Shown: positions 18,115-26,161 of the stretch, piece after piece
Numbering within the stretch: the first letter of the stretch is position 1
How the letters are laid out: each line of letters starts with the position of its first letter
Translations under genes and position numbers: made by a program
DNA from: Alphaproteobacteria bacterium
GTDB taxonomy: Bacteria > Pseudomonadota > Alphaproteobacteria > CAAHEQ01 > UBA3637
Assembly (NCBI GenBank): GCA_017453485.1
Contig: JAFTEW010000028.1
Coordinates: 1 to 46,622 of the forward strand
DNA length: 46,622 bases
Direction of reading: 5' to 3'
The notes under the pieces: generated by a model
What the model was told of the DNA's origin: nothing
The model's database searches: none
What the model saw: the letters and a program-made list of their open reading frames with translations, nothing else

Positions 18115-18573
18115 TTACCTTTTCTTTCCAGCGGATTTTTTAGCGGATTTTTGCGCTGGTTTATTTGGTTTTTGTTGTACGGGACGAAGTGGTTTTAAAT
18201 ATGTGCCATCATACATTTTTAAACCACCGTCTGCAAAAACGACAGACCGAAAAATCGGTAAGTGCGTAAATGAATCTAACACGGCCCCGCAAGATTCCTG
18301 GGGATTACTTCGTTGTTCAGAATAGGCCCGAAATTTTGATTCGGCATATTCACGATAGCCTTGCTGTTCGGCTTCGGCCGTCAGGGCTTTATTGGCAATA
18401 ATGCGGCTGGCAATCAATTCAAAATCATCCAATTTTCCGCCGGCATTACAGGCTAATGCCGTGCCGGCCGTGATACCTAATTGTTGGGCTTCGGTTAAAC
18501 CCTCCGTCGTGCGATCTTCTGCCCAGGCGTATCCCGCAAAAAGGATCCATAAGCAAAACAATATCTTTTTCAT
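18115..18573 (-). CDS. small secreted protein, unknown function
   Basis: The product is 152 residues with a clear signal peptide (KKILFCLWILFAGYAWA, cleavage probably before Glu). The mature part is helical, with two Cys (in ALACNAGG and ESCGAV) that could pair in the periplasm, and ends in a very basic Lys/Pro tail (SAKKSAGKKR). I do not recognise the family. GAGGAATT precedes the start. It lies immediately upstream of recG with a 2-base gap although it is exported, so shared transcription may be incidental. Confidence 0.7.
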   Translation of the reverse strand: MKKILFCLWILFAGYAWAEDRTTEGLTEAQQLGITAGTALACNAGGKLDDFELIASRIIANKALTAEAEQQGYREYAESKFRAYSEQRSNPQESCGAVLDSFTHLPIFRSVVFADGGLKMYDGTYLKPLRPVQQKPNKPAQKSAKKSAGKKR

Positions 18574-18592
18574 GTTTTAATTCCTCCATGAT

Positions 18593-18622
18593 ATCAAATC
18601 ATATTCTCTATCAAACCATATT
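18593..18622 (-). repeat. tandem 13-base direct repeats upstream of a secreted-protein gene
   Basis: On the plus strand ATCAAATCATATT (18593-18605) and ATCAAACCATATT (18610-18622) match at 12 of 13 positions with a period of 17. They lie in the 72-base gap between lexA and the secreted-protein gene, where a promoter would be. Paired direct repeats of this kind often bind a dimeric regulator. Confidence 0.4.
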
Positions 18623-18645
18623 TTTGGCGAGATTTCAAGGGGATT

Positions 18646-19272
18646 TTAATACTGGCGCATCAGGCCGACCAAAATACCTTGAACCTCAACCCGATCGGCG
18701 GAAAAGATGCGAGTCTGATAGGCTGGGTTTGCTGGTTCCAAAGCAACGGAATGTCCCCGTGTATGAAGACGTTTTAAGGTGACCTCAAAACCGTCAACCA
18801 AGGCGACGACAATGGTTCCGTCCGGGGCACGATCAGCCCGCTTAATAATCACGGTATCGCCATCCATAATGCCAACGCCCTGCATGGAGTCACCTTCGAC
18901 CGTCAAGGCATAATGTTCCCCCATACCCATCATTTGCGGCGGTACGGAAACAGTATCTTGTGTGCGGACGGCCTCAATCGGATAACCGGCGGCAATCTTA
19001 CCGACCAAAGGGATCGAAACGGAATCGTCGTTGGCAATCGGATAAAAAGCGGCAATGTTATTTTGGCGCGGCACAATTTCTAATGCCCGAGCCTGATTGG
19101 GTAGATGTCGAATAAAGCCTTTGCTTTCCAAACTGCTTACCAAACGATGAATACCGGATTTTGATTTCAGGCCCATGTATGCCTTCATCTCTTCAAAGGA
19201 TGGTGAAACACCTTTCTCGGTCAATGTCTTTTCAATGAATTGAAATAATTTATGTTGTTTGGGTGTCAGCAT
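18646..19272 (-). CDS. lexA: SOS repressor LexA
   Basis: LexA represses SOS genes and is inactivated by RecA-stimulated self-cleavage. The 208-residue protein has an N-terminal winged helix ([29 protein letters not shown]), the Ala95-Gly96 cleavage site in [10 protein letters not shown], nucleophile Ser129 in GDSM and general base Lys167 in TLKR. All residues for self-cleavage are present. Its own promoter carries a LexA box that overlaps the ribosome site. Downstream are the secreted-protein gene, recG and the HNH gene on the same strand. Confidence 0.97.
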   Translation of the reverse strand: MLTPKQHKLFQFIEKTLTEKGVSPSFEEMKAYMGLKSKSGIHRLVSSLESKGFIRHLPNQARALEIVPRQNNIAAFYPIANDDSVSIPLVGKIAAGYPIEAVRTQDTVSVPPQMMGMGEHYALTVEGDSMQGVGIMDGDTVIIKRADRAPDGTIVVALVDGFEVTLKRLHTRGHSVALEPANPAYQTRIFSADRVEVQGILVGLMRQY

Positions 19273-19279
19273 GTTTTTT

Positions 19280-19294
19280 GTTCTCCTTTTGTTC
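19280..19294 (-). promoter_or_regulatory. LexA (SOS) box overlapping the lexA ribosome site
   Basis: The plus strand shows GTTC (19280-19283), 7 bases, GTTC (19291-19294), the alphaproteobacterial SOS box GTTC-N7-GTTC. On the coding strand it reads GAACAAAAGGAGAAC, so the spacer includes the Shine-Dalgarno AAAAGGAG. It lies 1 base downstream of the -10 box, over the transcript start. Confidence 0.85.
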
Positions 19295-19295
19295 C

Positions 19296-19324
19296 ATTTT
19301 ATAAGAACTTCTGGTAAATGTCAA
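19296..19324 (-). promoter_or_regulatory. lexA promoter
   Basis: On the minus strand TTGACA (19319-19324) and TAAAAT (19296-19301) are 17 bases apart, directly upstream of the LexA box. Confidence 0.8.
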
Positions 19325-19379
19325 ATACTTTTTTACTATCATTTTTTATTTTAAAATCAAACGGATAATGTGGCAATAC

Positions 19380-19408
19380 TTGACAAAAAACAAAAAATGT
19401 GTTAGAAT
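19380..19408 (+). promoter_or_regulatory. nadK promoter
   Basis: TTGACA (19380-19385) and TAGAAT (19403-19408) are 17 bases apart, close to the sigma70 consensus. This places transcription start near 19415 and rules out the longer nadK starts upstream. Confidence 0.8.
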
Positions 19409-19439
19409 GAACCCAATTTCAGCAAAGGACAAAATTAAA

Positions 19440-20243
19440 ATGGATTTGATTTATTTTTACAAGAACCCGAACAGTTCTCGGGAAAAGGCAACAGCGGCCG
19501 CAGCCAGAAAATTGGCAGAAGCCCGATATGCCAGTCAACGGACGGGTGATTTAAGGCAAGCCTCTTATGTTTGTGTATTTGGCGGAGACGGGACGATGTT
19601 AGGGGCACTGAAAACTATTGCTGAATATCAACGGAAACATCCGCAATGCCAACCAAAAGTCATCGGCTTTAATTATGGCGATGTTGGGTTTTTGATGAAT
19701 CAGCCGATTGCTGATTTGCATACATTGTTTAAAAAAGCCGATACGGTTGTGCTACATCCGTTGGAAGCCCATATCACAGATGAAAACGGGGAACAATATA
19801 AACGATTGGCCTTTAATGAGGTTGTTGTGCGTCGCAGCAGTGCCAGCGAGCAAAGTTGCCAATTGGATGTTTTGACAAAAGGAGAACGGCCGATTCATGA
19901 TATAGTCAAGGGTGATGGTATTATGGTTTCGGCACCGGTTGGCAGTCATGCCTATTATTACGATGCCGGCGGGGAACCGTTTGATATTCGGGCACCGATG
20001 ATCGGATTGCAACCGATTTGCGATCGGGCTTCGGCTAGGAAAATTGCCGGAACCTATCCGGATACGCAAAAAATCCAAATCAACGTATTAAATCATAATC
20101 AAAAACGGCCGGCTTATGCCAATACGGATAATGACGAACGGATTGATAATGTATTTCGCTGCGATGTGGTTGTGAATAAAAAAATCTCTATTCCGTTGTT
20201 AATGGGACCATTGTGTCCGGCACGGGGCGGATATTCTCGATAA
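19440..20243 (+). CDS. nadK: NAD kinase
   Basis: NAD kinase makes NADP from NAD and ATP. The 267-residue protein has GGDGT at 48-52, the Asn126-Glu127 pair (AFNEVVVRR) and GDGIMVSAPVGSHAYYYDAGG around 158-178. The usual T-P-T-G-S-T-A-Y motif reads APVGSHAY here, a notable divergence, but the overall order is that of NadK. The ATG at 19440 follows AAAGGA by 10 bases and lies downstream of a consensus promoter. It is a single gene, convergent with the next one, with no terminator visible between them. Confidence 0.88.
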   Translation: MDLIYFYKNPNSSREKATAAAARKLAEARYASQRTGDLRQASYVCVFGGDGTMLGALKTIAEYQRKHPQCQPKVIGFNYGDVGFLMNQPIADLHTLFKKADTVVLHPLEAHITDENGEQYKRLAFNEVVVRRSSASEQSCQLDVLTKGERPIHDIVKGDGIMVSAPVGSHAYYYDAGGEPFDIRAPMIGLQPICDRASARKIAGTYPDTQKIQINVLNHNQKRPAYANTDNDERIDNVFRCDVVVNKKISIPLLMGPLCPARGGYSR

Positions 20244-20251
20244 GAGAAAAA

Positions 20252-20776
20252 TTATTCCGACTTTCTTGCTTGTGATAATTCTTGTTTGAGTGCTTCAATT
20301 TCTTGTTTGAGATCGGTCAGAATCGGTATGACTTCGCGACAGATTGCGTTGGAAATAGTTTTTTCCTGTGTCCGGTTATGATAAAATTGACGGGTTTTGG
20401 AAAAGGCACGAAAGACAGCCAATATACCGGCTGTGTAAAGAATCAAGTTCCCGATGCCGGCAATCAGTCCGGATAGAGCAGCCAGGCTGTATGCTTTTGC
20501 CGTTGCGGTCATACTGAAAAGGGAAACTTTTGCAAAGACGGCCATTGTGCCTGGGTTCCAAACAACGGGATTGCCGAGCTCGGCACTTTGACGGGTCAGA
20601 CGCTCGGCAAAGGCACGAGCCTGATTGACGCCAAAGTAAGAATCACACCAGGCCGTCATGTGCGTATGAGCATACCAACCGGCGATACCCAAAGGAATAA
20701 GCCATAATAACTGCCAAGCAACGGCCGCGATAAAACGCACCCCCTTTTTCTTGATTGTATCCTGATAAGATTTCAT
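20252..20776 (-). CDS. membrane protein with C-terminal coiled coil
   Basis: The product is 174 residues. Hydrophobic stretches at about 13-35 (FIAAVAWQLLWLIPLGIAGWY) and about 95-122 (LAALSGLIAGIGNLILYTAGILAVF) are likely membrane segments, with a moderately hydrophobic stretch near 78-92. The last 35 residues form a charged helix (LKQEIEALKQELSQ). AGGAGG precedes the ATG. It starts 9 bases after the priA stop and is probably co-transcribed with it. I do not recognise the family. Confidence 0.7.
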   Translation of the reverse strand: MKSYQDTIKKKGVRFIAAVAWQLLWLIPLGIAGWYAHTHMTAWCDSYFGVNQARAFAERLTRQSAELGNPVVWNPGTMAVFAKVSLFSMTATAKAYSLAALSGLIAGIGNLILYTAGILAVFRAFSKTRQFYHNRTQEKTISNAICREVIPILTDLKQEIEALKQELSQARKSE

Positions 20777-20785
20777 AAAACCTCC

Positions 20786-22744
20786 TTAAAAGAAACTATA
20801 CGGATCAATATCCAGGCGCACATCAACCGATGTCGGTATCTTTTGTTGATGAAGCCAAGTATGCAAAATGTTTTGTATTGGTGTTGCTTTGTCTGATTTA
20901 ATTAACAGACGGAAACGATATTTGCCCCGTAAAACAGCCAAAGGAGCCGCTACCGGCCCTAAAACGGTGATAGTCGGTAAAACAGGAAACGTTCTGGCTA
21001 ATTGTCGGGCGGTCTGATAGGCTTGCTCTTGATTTTTGCTGCTGACAATAACGGCAGCCAGCCGACCAAACGGCGGCATTTGCAACAGTTTTCGGGATTC
21101 AATCTCTTCGGTTAAAAATCGGGATCGGTCATTTTTTTGCAAGGCTTGAATAATCAGATTATCGGGGCTATATGATTGCAAAATGGCACGGCCGCTTTTT
21201 TGCTGACGACCGGCCCGACCCATAACCTGATGCAACAGTTGAAAGGTTCGCTCACCGGCTCGTAAATCACCGCCGGCCAATCCCATATCGGCATCAATAA
21301 CCCCGACTAAGGTCAGGTTAGGAAAATTATGACCTTTGGCCAATATCTGTGTGCCGATTAAAATGTCAACTTCGTTTGCCAAGATGCGTTCGGATAGTGC
21401 TTGAAACAATTTTGGATTTGTCATTGTTTCCGAAGAAGTCATTTCAGTGCGGGCATTCGGGAACAGGGATAAAACTTCTTCATAAATTCGTTCTACGCCG
21501 GGGCCGCAGGAAATCAGGCTGTCTTTTTCATGACAGGTTGGGCACTCTGTCGGAATGGGGCGTGTGAAACCGCAATGGTGACACTGCAAAAAACCGGACC
21601 GACGATGCTCTACCAACCAGGCGGAACAATGGGGACATTTGATGCGTTCGCCACAGGCACGACATAAAACCAAAGGGGCATAACCGCGGCGGTTGATGAA
21701 TAACAGGCTTTGCTCCTTACGAACCAAATTTTCCATCAGAGCCGATTTCAAATCGGAAGAAATAAACCGAACGGGGCCTTTTTCCCGATGACGCATATCG
21801 GCAATTTGAATATCGGGGAAAGAAGCCCCGGCAAAGCGTTCCGGTAAAATCACATGATGAAAACGACCGCTTTGCACATTACAGTAGGTTTCCACAGACG
21901 GGGTGGCCGAAGCCAATATAATCTGGCAATTCGCCAATTTCGCCCGAACAATGGCCATATCGCGCGCCTGATACAGGATACCGTCTTCCTGTTTATAAGA
22001 GGGATCGTGTTCCTCATCAACCACAATCAGGTTCAACCGTTGAAACGGTAAAAACAGAGCTGAGCGTGCTCCGACAACCACCCGCGCCTGTCCGGATAAA
22101 ACAGCACGCCAAGTATCCCGTCTTTGGTGTGGTGTTAAAGCAGAATGCCAAACGGCCGGTGCAACCCCGAATCGATCACGAAAGCGATTGAGCCAGGCAG
22201 TCGTTAGGGTAATTTCGGGCAGCAAAACAAGAATCTGTCCCGGGGTTTGTAAGGCTTGGGCTATCCGTTCAAAATAGACTTCTGTTTTACCAGAACCGGT
22301 GACACCGTCCAGTAAGGAAACATCAAAACCGTTTTGCCCGTATTGTTGTAGAGATTGAACGGCAACCTGTTGTGCCGGTGAAAAAGTCACGTTAGTGTTT
22401 TTGGGGTTAGGAGAAGCAAAATCCAGGGGATGACGACTGACTTTATTCGGATCCGGGATAAGGGCCATTTTCAAAACCATACCCATCGGTGAAACGGTAT
22501 AACGGGCAACCCAAGATATAAAAGTCAAGTTATCCGGTGAAAGCGGTAAAAAATCGGGAGCCAGAATAATGGATTTTAGTTTTGATTCGGGAACGGTTAA
22601 ATCCGGTTTCTGATTCCAAACAACCCCCCATGGTTGGCGTCGTCCGAACGGAACCTGAACCAACCGACCCGGTGACAAAGGTTCGGTTGATAAATAATCG
22701 TAGCACCCGTTCGGTGTCGGTAAAAGGACAGATAATCGTTGCAT
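20786..22744 (-). CDS. priA: primosomal protein N', helicase PriA
   Basis: PriA reloads the replisome at repaired or collapsed forks. The 652-residue protein has an N-terminal DNA-binding region, Walker A GVTGSGKT at 147-154, DEEH at 243-246, and a zinc-binding insertion with paired cysteines (CRAC, CPHC, CHHC, CPTC) that should hold two zinc ions. Helicase motifs V-VI follow (GTQILAKGHNFPNLT, LLHQVMGRAGRQ). Start choice is uncertain: ATG at 22744 or GTG at 22750; neither has a strong Shine-Dalgarno sequence. It is divergent from xerC across a gap of about 40 bases. Confidence 0.95.
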   Translation of the reverse strand: MQRLSVLLPTPNGCYDYLSTEPLSPGRLVQVPFGRRQPWGVVWNQKPDLTVPESKLKSIILAPDFLPLSPDNLTFISWVARYTVSPMGMVLKMALIPDPNKVSRHPLDFASPNPKNTNVTFSPAQQVAVQSLQQYGQNGFDVSLLDGVTGSGKTEVYFERIAQALQTPGQILVLLPEITLTTAWLNRFRDRFGVAPAVWHSALTPHQRRDTWRAVLSGQARVVVGARSALFLPFQRLNLIVVDEEHDPSYKQEDGILYQARDMAIVRAKLANCQIILASATPSVETYCNVQSGRFHHVILPERFAGASFPDIQIADMRHREKGPVRFISSDLKSALMENLVRKEQSLLFINRRGYAPLVLCRACGERIKCPHCSAWLVEHRRSGFLQCHHCGFTRPIPTECPTCHEKDSLISCGPGVERIYEEVLSLFPNARTEMTSSETMTNPKLFQALSERILANEVDILIGTQILAKGHNFPNLTLVGVIDADMGLAGGDLRAGERTFQLLHQVMGRAGRQQKSGRAILQSYSPDNLIIQALQKNDRSRFLTEEIESRKLLQMPPFGRLAAVIVSSKNQEQAYQTARQLARTFPVLPTITVLGPVAAPLAVLRGKYRFRLLIKSDKATPIQNILHTWLHQQKIPTSVDVRLDIDPYSFF

Positions 22745-22767
22745 TTTCACTTTTTATTTGTTATCCT
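22739..22767 (+). promoter_or_regulatory. candidate xerC promoter inside the priA start
   Basis: TTGCAT (22739-22744) and TATCCT (22762-22767) are 17 bases apart. The -35 box overlaps the priA start codon on the other strand, so the two divergent genes share control DNA. Confidence 0.5.
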
Positions 22768-22779
22768 GCCGACAGGATA
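22762..22779. promoter_or_regulatory. palindrome between priA and xerC
   Basis: TATCCTG (22762-22768) and CAGGATA (22773-22779) are a perfect 7-base inverted repeat around CCGA. It covers the candidate xerC -10 box and the AGGAT ribosome site, and fits an operator for the divergent pair or an RNA hairpin that hides the ribosome site. Confidence 0.45.
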
Positions 22780-22785
22780 CACAAA

Positions 22786-23736
22786 ATGAAAACAGAATAC
22801 AAGCCCATATCCGAAACATGTGAAAAAAAAGTCAATGACGTTATTCAAAGTTGGTTGGATAACCTGTTGTTAGAACGGCGTTTTTCTATTAAAACACAAG
22901 AGTCATATGCCTTTGATATACAAGATTTTATGACTTTTTTGCAGGAGCATCTGGGACAGCAGGTATCCTTGTCAGATTTAAAGAAATTAAAAGTGACCGA
23001 TTTCCGATCTTTCCTGGTGTGGGAAACAAAACAAAAAAAATCACGGTCCAGTATCGCCCGGCATTTATCTGCTGTGCGCAGTTTTTTTAAATACATGACA
23101 CGAACAGACATATTGGAAAATACGGCAGTGATGGCTATCCGAACCTCCCGAAAAGCCAAAGTATTGCCTAAACCCTTATCTGTTGTTGATGCCGGCCGTT
23201 TTTTGGAGGCGGCAAAATCAATGAATAAAAAATCATGGGAAGCCAAACGTGACGTTGCCCTTTATACCCTGTTATATGGGGCAGGGCTCCGAATTGCGGA
23301 GGCGTTAAGTTTGAATGTGAGAGACTTTCCGATGAATGCTGATGCCATGGTTATTACCGGGAAAGGGAATAAACAACGAATAGTTCCTTTGCTGCCGGCT
23401 GTTCATAAGGCCATGAAGGCGTATTTGAAAGTAAATCCCTATATGCAGGCGGATGCTCCTTTGTTTGTCGGTGCACGCGGTGATCGCATTAATCCCGGTG
23501 TGGTTCAACGGAACGTGCGCTTTATCCGGCGGCTTTTAAATTTACCGGAAACGGTGACACCCCATGCTTTACGGCACAGTTTTGCAACCCATTTATTGCA
23601 GGGCGGAGGAGATTTACGCAGTGTGCAGGAATTGTTGGGGCATTCTTCGCTATCTGCAACGCAACGATATACCGAAATTACCACAGAATATCTACAAGAC
23701 GTTTACCGACAGGCTCATCCGCGGGCAAAAGGGTGA
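22786..23736 (+). CDS. xerC: tyrosine recombinase XerC
   Basis: With XerD this enzyme resolves chromosome dimers at the dif site. The 316-residue protein has an N-terminal SAM-like DNA-binding domain (about 18-110) and a catalytic domain with all expected residues: Arg169 (GAGLRIAEAL), Lys193 (TGKGNKQR), His260 and Arg263 (PHALRHSFATHLL), His286 (LGHSS) and nucleophile Tyr295 (QRYTEI). The family could also be XerD; the priA neighbour and sequence feel favour XerC. The ATG at 22786 follows AGGAT; an in-frame extension to 22582 lies inside priA and is rejected. Confidence 0.9.
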   Translation: MKTEYKPISETCEKKVNDVIQSWLDNLLLERRFSIKTQESYAFDIQDFMTFLQEHLGQQVSLSDLKKLKVTDFRSFLVWETKQKKSRSSIARHLSAVRSFFKYMTRTDILENTAVMAIRTSRKAKVLPKPLSVVDAGRFLEAAKSMNKKSWEAKRDVALYTLLYGAGLRIAEALSLNVRDFPMNADAMVITGKGNKQRIVPLLPAVHKAMKAYLKVNPYMQADAPLFVGARGDRINPGVVQRNVRFIRRLLNLPETVTPHALRHSFATHLLQGGGDLRSVQELLGHSSLSATQRYTEITTEYLQDVYRQAHPRAKG

Positions 23737-23766
23737 GGCCTGATTGAAAAATTTATCTTTTCCCCC

Positions 23767-23795
23767 TTGTCTTTTGTTTTTTTTATGAGTATAAC
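23767..23795 (+). promoter_or_regulatory. promoter of the BI-1/F0 ATP synthase operon
   Basis: TTGTCT (23767-23772) and TATAAC (23790-23795) are 17 bases apart. It is the only good promoter before a run of seven closely spaced genes that includes the F0 genes. Confidence 0.65.
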
Positions 23796-23820
23796 AAGAA
23801 AGAGAAAGGGAGAGTTTTCA

Positions 23821-24546
23821 ATGTCATTTCAAATCGGAAATCGTTCTGTTGAGCCCATTGAACAAATGGCGGAAGGATTAAAGGCTTATTTTGGAAAAAT
23901 TTATAACTATATGGCCGGCGGTTTGGCCGTGTCTGGCGCAGTGGCCTATGCGGTAGCGCATACCTCTTTACGCGAATTGTTTTACCGCACATCTGTAAAC
24001 GGAGTCGGATATTCGTTGTTGGGTTTTATCGCTATTTTATCACCGTTGGCCTTAATTTTTATGATTTCATCGGCGGTTAATCGATTGAATACGGCCCGGG
24101 CACAAGGGTTGTTTTGGCTGTTTTCAGCGTTGATGGGCGTATCACTGTCTAACATCTTTCTGTTTTATCCGCAGGCGATGATTTTTCAAGCCTTTCTGGT
24201 GACGGCCGGTATGTTTGCAGCACTAAGCCTATACGGCTATACCACAGGACGGTCATTGGCATCTTGGGGCAGTTTTCTGTTTATGGGATTAATTGGTGTT
24301 ATTTTGGCGTCAGTTGTCAATCTGTTCTTGCAATCAGGGGCGGTTGCCTGGGGAGTATCGGTCCTGTCCGTCGTGATTTTTGTGGGGTTGACAGCCTATG
24401 ATACACAAAAATTAAAGTATATGTATGATGGTGCCGATACAGAAGAACGGCAACAAGCCAAAGCCATTTCGGGGGCATTAAGTCTGTATTTGGACTTTAT
24501 CAATCTGTTTCAGTTAGTGTTGTATTTTATGGATAATCGGAGATAA
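23821..24546 (+). CDS. Bax inhibitor-1 (YccA/YbhL) family membrane protein
   Basis: The product is 241 residues and almost entirely hydrophobic after residue 30, with about seven membrane segments. Typical BI-1 features are YNYMAGGLAVSGAVAY near the start, the PLALIFMIS segment, and the C-terminal GLTAYDTQKLK followed by GALSLYLDFINLF. Members are calcium-leak channels or modulators of membrane proteolysis. The ATG at 23821 has AGGGAG upstream; an earlier in-frame start lies in the promoter. The next gene begins 2 bases after the stop. Confidence 0.9.
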   Translation: MSFQIGNRSVEPIEQMAEGLKAYFGKIYNYMAGGLAVSGAVAYAVAHTSLRELFYRTSVNGVGYSLLGFIAILSPLALIFMISSAVNRLNTARAQGLFWLFSALMGVSLSNIFLFYPQAMIFQAFLVTAGMFAALSLYGYTTGRSLASWGSFLFMGLIGVILASVVNLFLQSGAVAWGVSVLSVVIFVGLTAYDTQKLKYMYDGADTEERQQAKAISGALSLYLDFINLFQLVLYFMDNRR

Positions 24547-24548
24547 TT

Positions 24549-25145
24549 ATGAGATTTTATGCTTTGTTATTAGGGGTTTTGGTTGGAACATCGGTTTGTG
24601 CCGAAACGGTGGTGGATGCCGAAAAATTAAGGACATACGGTGCCGAAAATCCGACATTAATTTATGTGTTTACATCACCGGCCTGTCCCCATTGTGCCGC
24701 CTATCATGCGGAAATATTACCGATCATAAAAAAACAATTTTCGGATACCGGTTTGGCCCAAATCAAGATTGTGGATATGGTGGGGGATAAACGGTCAATG
24801 AAGGTGGCACAATTGGCCCGGTGTATGACTGATTCCCAGTATACAAAATTTATGGAAACAGTTTATCAAAAGCAAAGCGATTGGGCTTATGGAGATGCAG
24901 ATACCTATGAAGAAAAAATTATTTCGTATGCGACTGATGCAGGGTTGAATGCCAAAAGTCAGAAAGCATGCTTAGATAATGAAAAATTGGCAGATAAAAT
25001 TATTGATCAACGTAATAATTTAGCCAAAATGTATCGTATTCAAGCTATGCCGACAACGGTTGTTGTGCGCGGTATTAAAAGCAAAATGTTTTTGGGGGCG
25101 GATGAAAACCTGATCCCCGAATTGGAAAAAGTGGTTAAAAAATGA
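24549..25145 (+). CDS. periplasmic thioredoxin-fold protein, DsbA/DsbC-like
   Basis: The product is 198 residues with a signal peptide (residues 1-18, cleavage after VCA). The redox motif CPHC is at 46-49 (TSPACPHCAAYH), and the cis-proline loop is QAMPTTVVV near the C-terminus. Such proteins form or shuffle disulfides in the periplasm. A further Cys pair (LARCMTD and KACLDN) could be structural. It is sandwiched between the BI-1 gene (2-base gap) and atpI (4-base overlap), so it is co-transcribed with the ATP synthase genes. Confidence 0.85.
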   Translation: MRFYALLLGVLVGTSVCAETVVDAEKLRTYGAENPTLIYVFTSPACPHCAAYHAEILPIIKKQFSDTGLAQIKIVDMVGDKRSMKVAQLARCMTDSQYTKFMETVYQKQSDWAYGDADTYEEKIISYATDAGLNAKSQKACLDNEKLADKIIDQRNNLAKMYRIQAMPTTVVVRGIKSKMFLGADENLIPELEKVVKK

Positions 25146-25426
25146 CCCAAGAAACGGAACAGCTTGATTCGGAAATTCAGTCTTTGAAAAAAAAGACAAA
25201 ACGCCCGATATCTATCGGTTCCGGAATTAGCGGGTATAATATTGCCATTACTATCTTAACAGATTTATTGGGATGCATCTTTATCGGATGTGCCATTGGA
25301 TTTTTCCTGCAAAAAGTATTTCATACATCCGCATTGTTGACAGCGGGATTGACCTTGTTAGGGGGAATTGCCGGTCTTTATTCAACAGCCCGGTATGCCA
25401 TTCGTCAGGAGAGGAAATCAAAATGA
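25142..25426 (+). CDS. atpI: ATP synthase assembly protein AtpI
   Basis: AtpI helps assemble the c-ring. The 94-residue protein has a charged N-terminus and two membrane helices (about 30-57 and 67-86) separated by a short loop, the usual AtpI layout. Its place just before atpB, with ATGA overlaps at both ends, supports the call more than sequence does, since the family is poorly conserved. Confidence 0.85.
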   Translation: MTQETEQLDSEIQSLKKKTKRPISIGSGISGYNIAITILTDLLGCIFIGCAIGFFLQKVFHTSALLTAGLTLLGGIAGLYSTARYAIRQERKSK

Positions 25427-26145
25427 ATCCGTTGCATCAGTTCACCGTTCGGCCGATTGTTCCATTCCATGTTGACGGAATCAATTTATCTTTTACGAAT
25501 TCGGCTTTGTTTATGGTGTTATCGGCTGTTGCCGGTGTATTTATTCTGTGGGCAATGATCCGACCGCAAAAACAAATTCCCGGCACGGGCCAGGCTTTGG
25601 TTGAAGCACTCTATCGTTTTATTGCCGCAACGGCCCGTGATACCATCGGTGGACAATATCAGGCCTATATTCCCTTTGTATTCAGTGTTTTTGTGATGAT
25701 ATTTATGGGAAATTTATTGGGATTATTTCCGTATAGTTTTACTTTCACCAGTCAGTTGGCCCCGATCGGTGCTTTTGCCTTGATGGGATTATTGATATCA
25801 GCCTGTGTCGGGATTTATCATCATCGTTGGCATTGGTTTCGGACATTTTTACCCAAGGGAATTCCGGTTGCGATTGCCCCGGTTGTGATACCGATTGAGG
25901 TTATTTCGTTCGTTGCCAAGCCGTTCAGCCTGACTGTCCGATTGGTGATGAATATGATTGTCGGACATATTTTATTGAAGATATTGGCGGGTTTTGTATT
26001 TTCATCGGGATTGGTCGGTGCTTTCCCGCTGTTGTTTGTTATGATTATGATTTTATTTGAAATGGGAATTGCGTTTTTGCAAGCCTATATTTACACCATT
26101 TTAACCAGTATCTATTTGGGGGAAGCCCTGAATATGCACGAATAA
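25423..26145 (+). CDS. atpB: ATP synthase F0 subunit a
   Basis: Subunit a forms the proton half-channels beside the c-ring. The 240-residue protein has five to six membrane helices, the essential arginine at Arg173 (FSLTVRLVMNMIVGH) and the C-terminal AYIYTILTSIYLGEA helix. The ATG at 25423 overlaps the atpI stop and has a GGAGAGGA site; a longer in-frame reading to 25273 lies in atpI and is rejected. Confidence 0.96.
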   Translation: MNPLHQFTVRPIVPFHVDGINLSFTNSALFMVLSAVAGVFILWAMIRPQKQIPGTGQALVEALYRFIAATARDTIGGQYQAYIPFVFSVFVMIFMGNLLGLFPYSFTFTSQLAPIGAFALMGLLISACVGIYHHRWHWFRTFLPKGIPVAIAPVVIPIEVISFVAKPFSLTVRLVMNMIVGHILLKILAGFVFSSGLVGAFPLLFVMIMILFEMGIAFLQAYIYTILTSIYLGEALNMHE

Positions 26146-26161
26146 AGAAAGGAGTCGGAAA

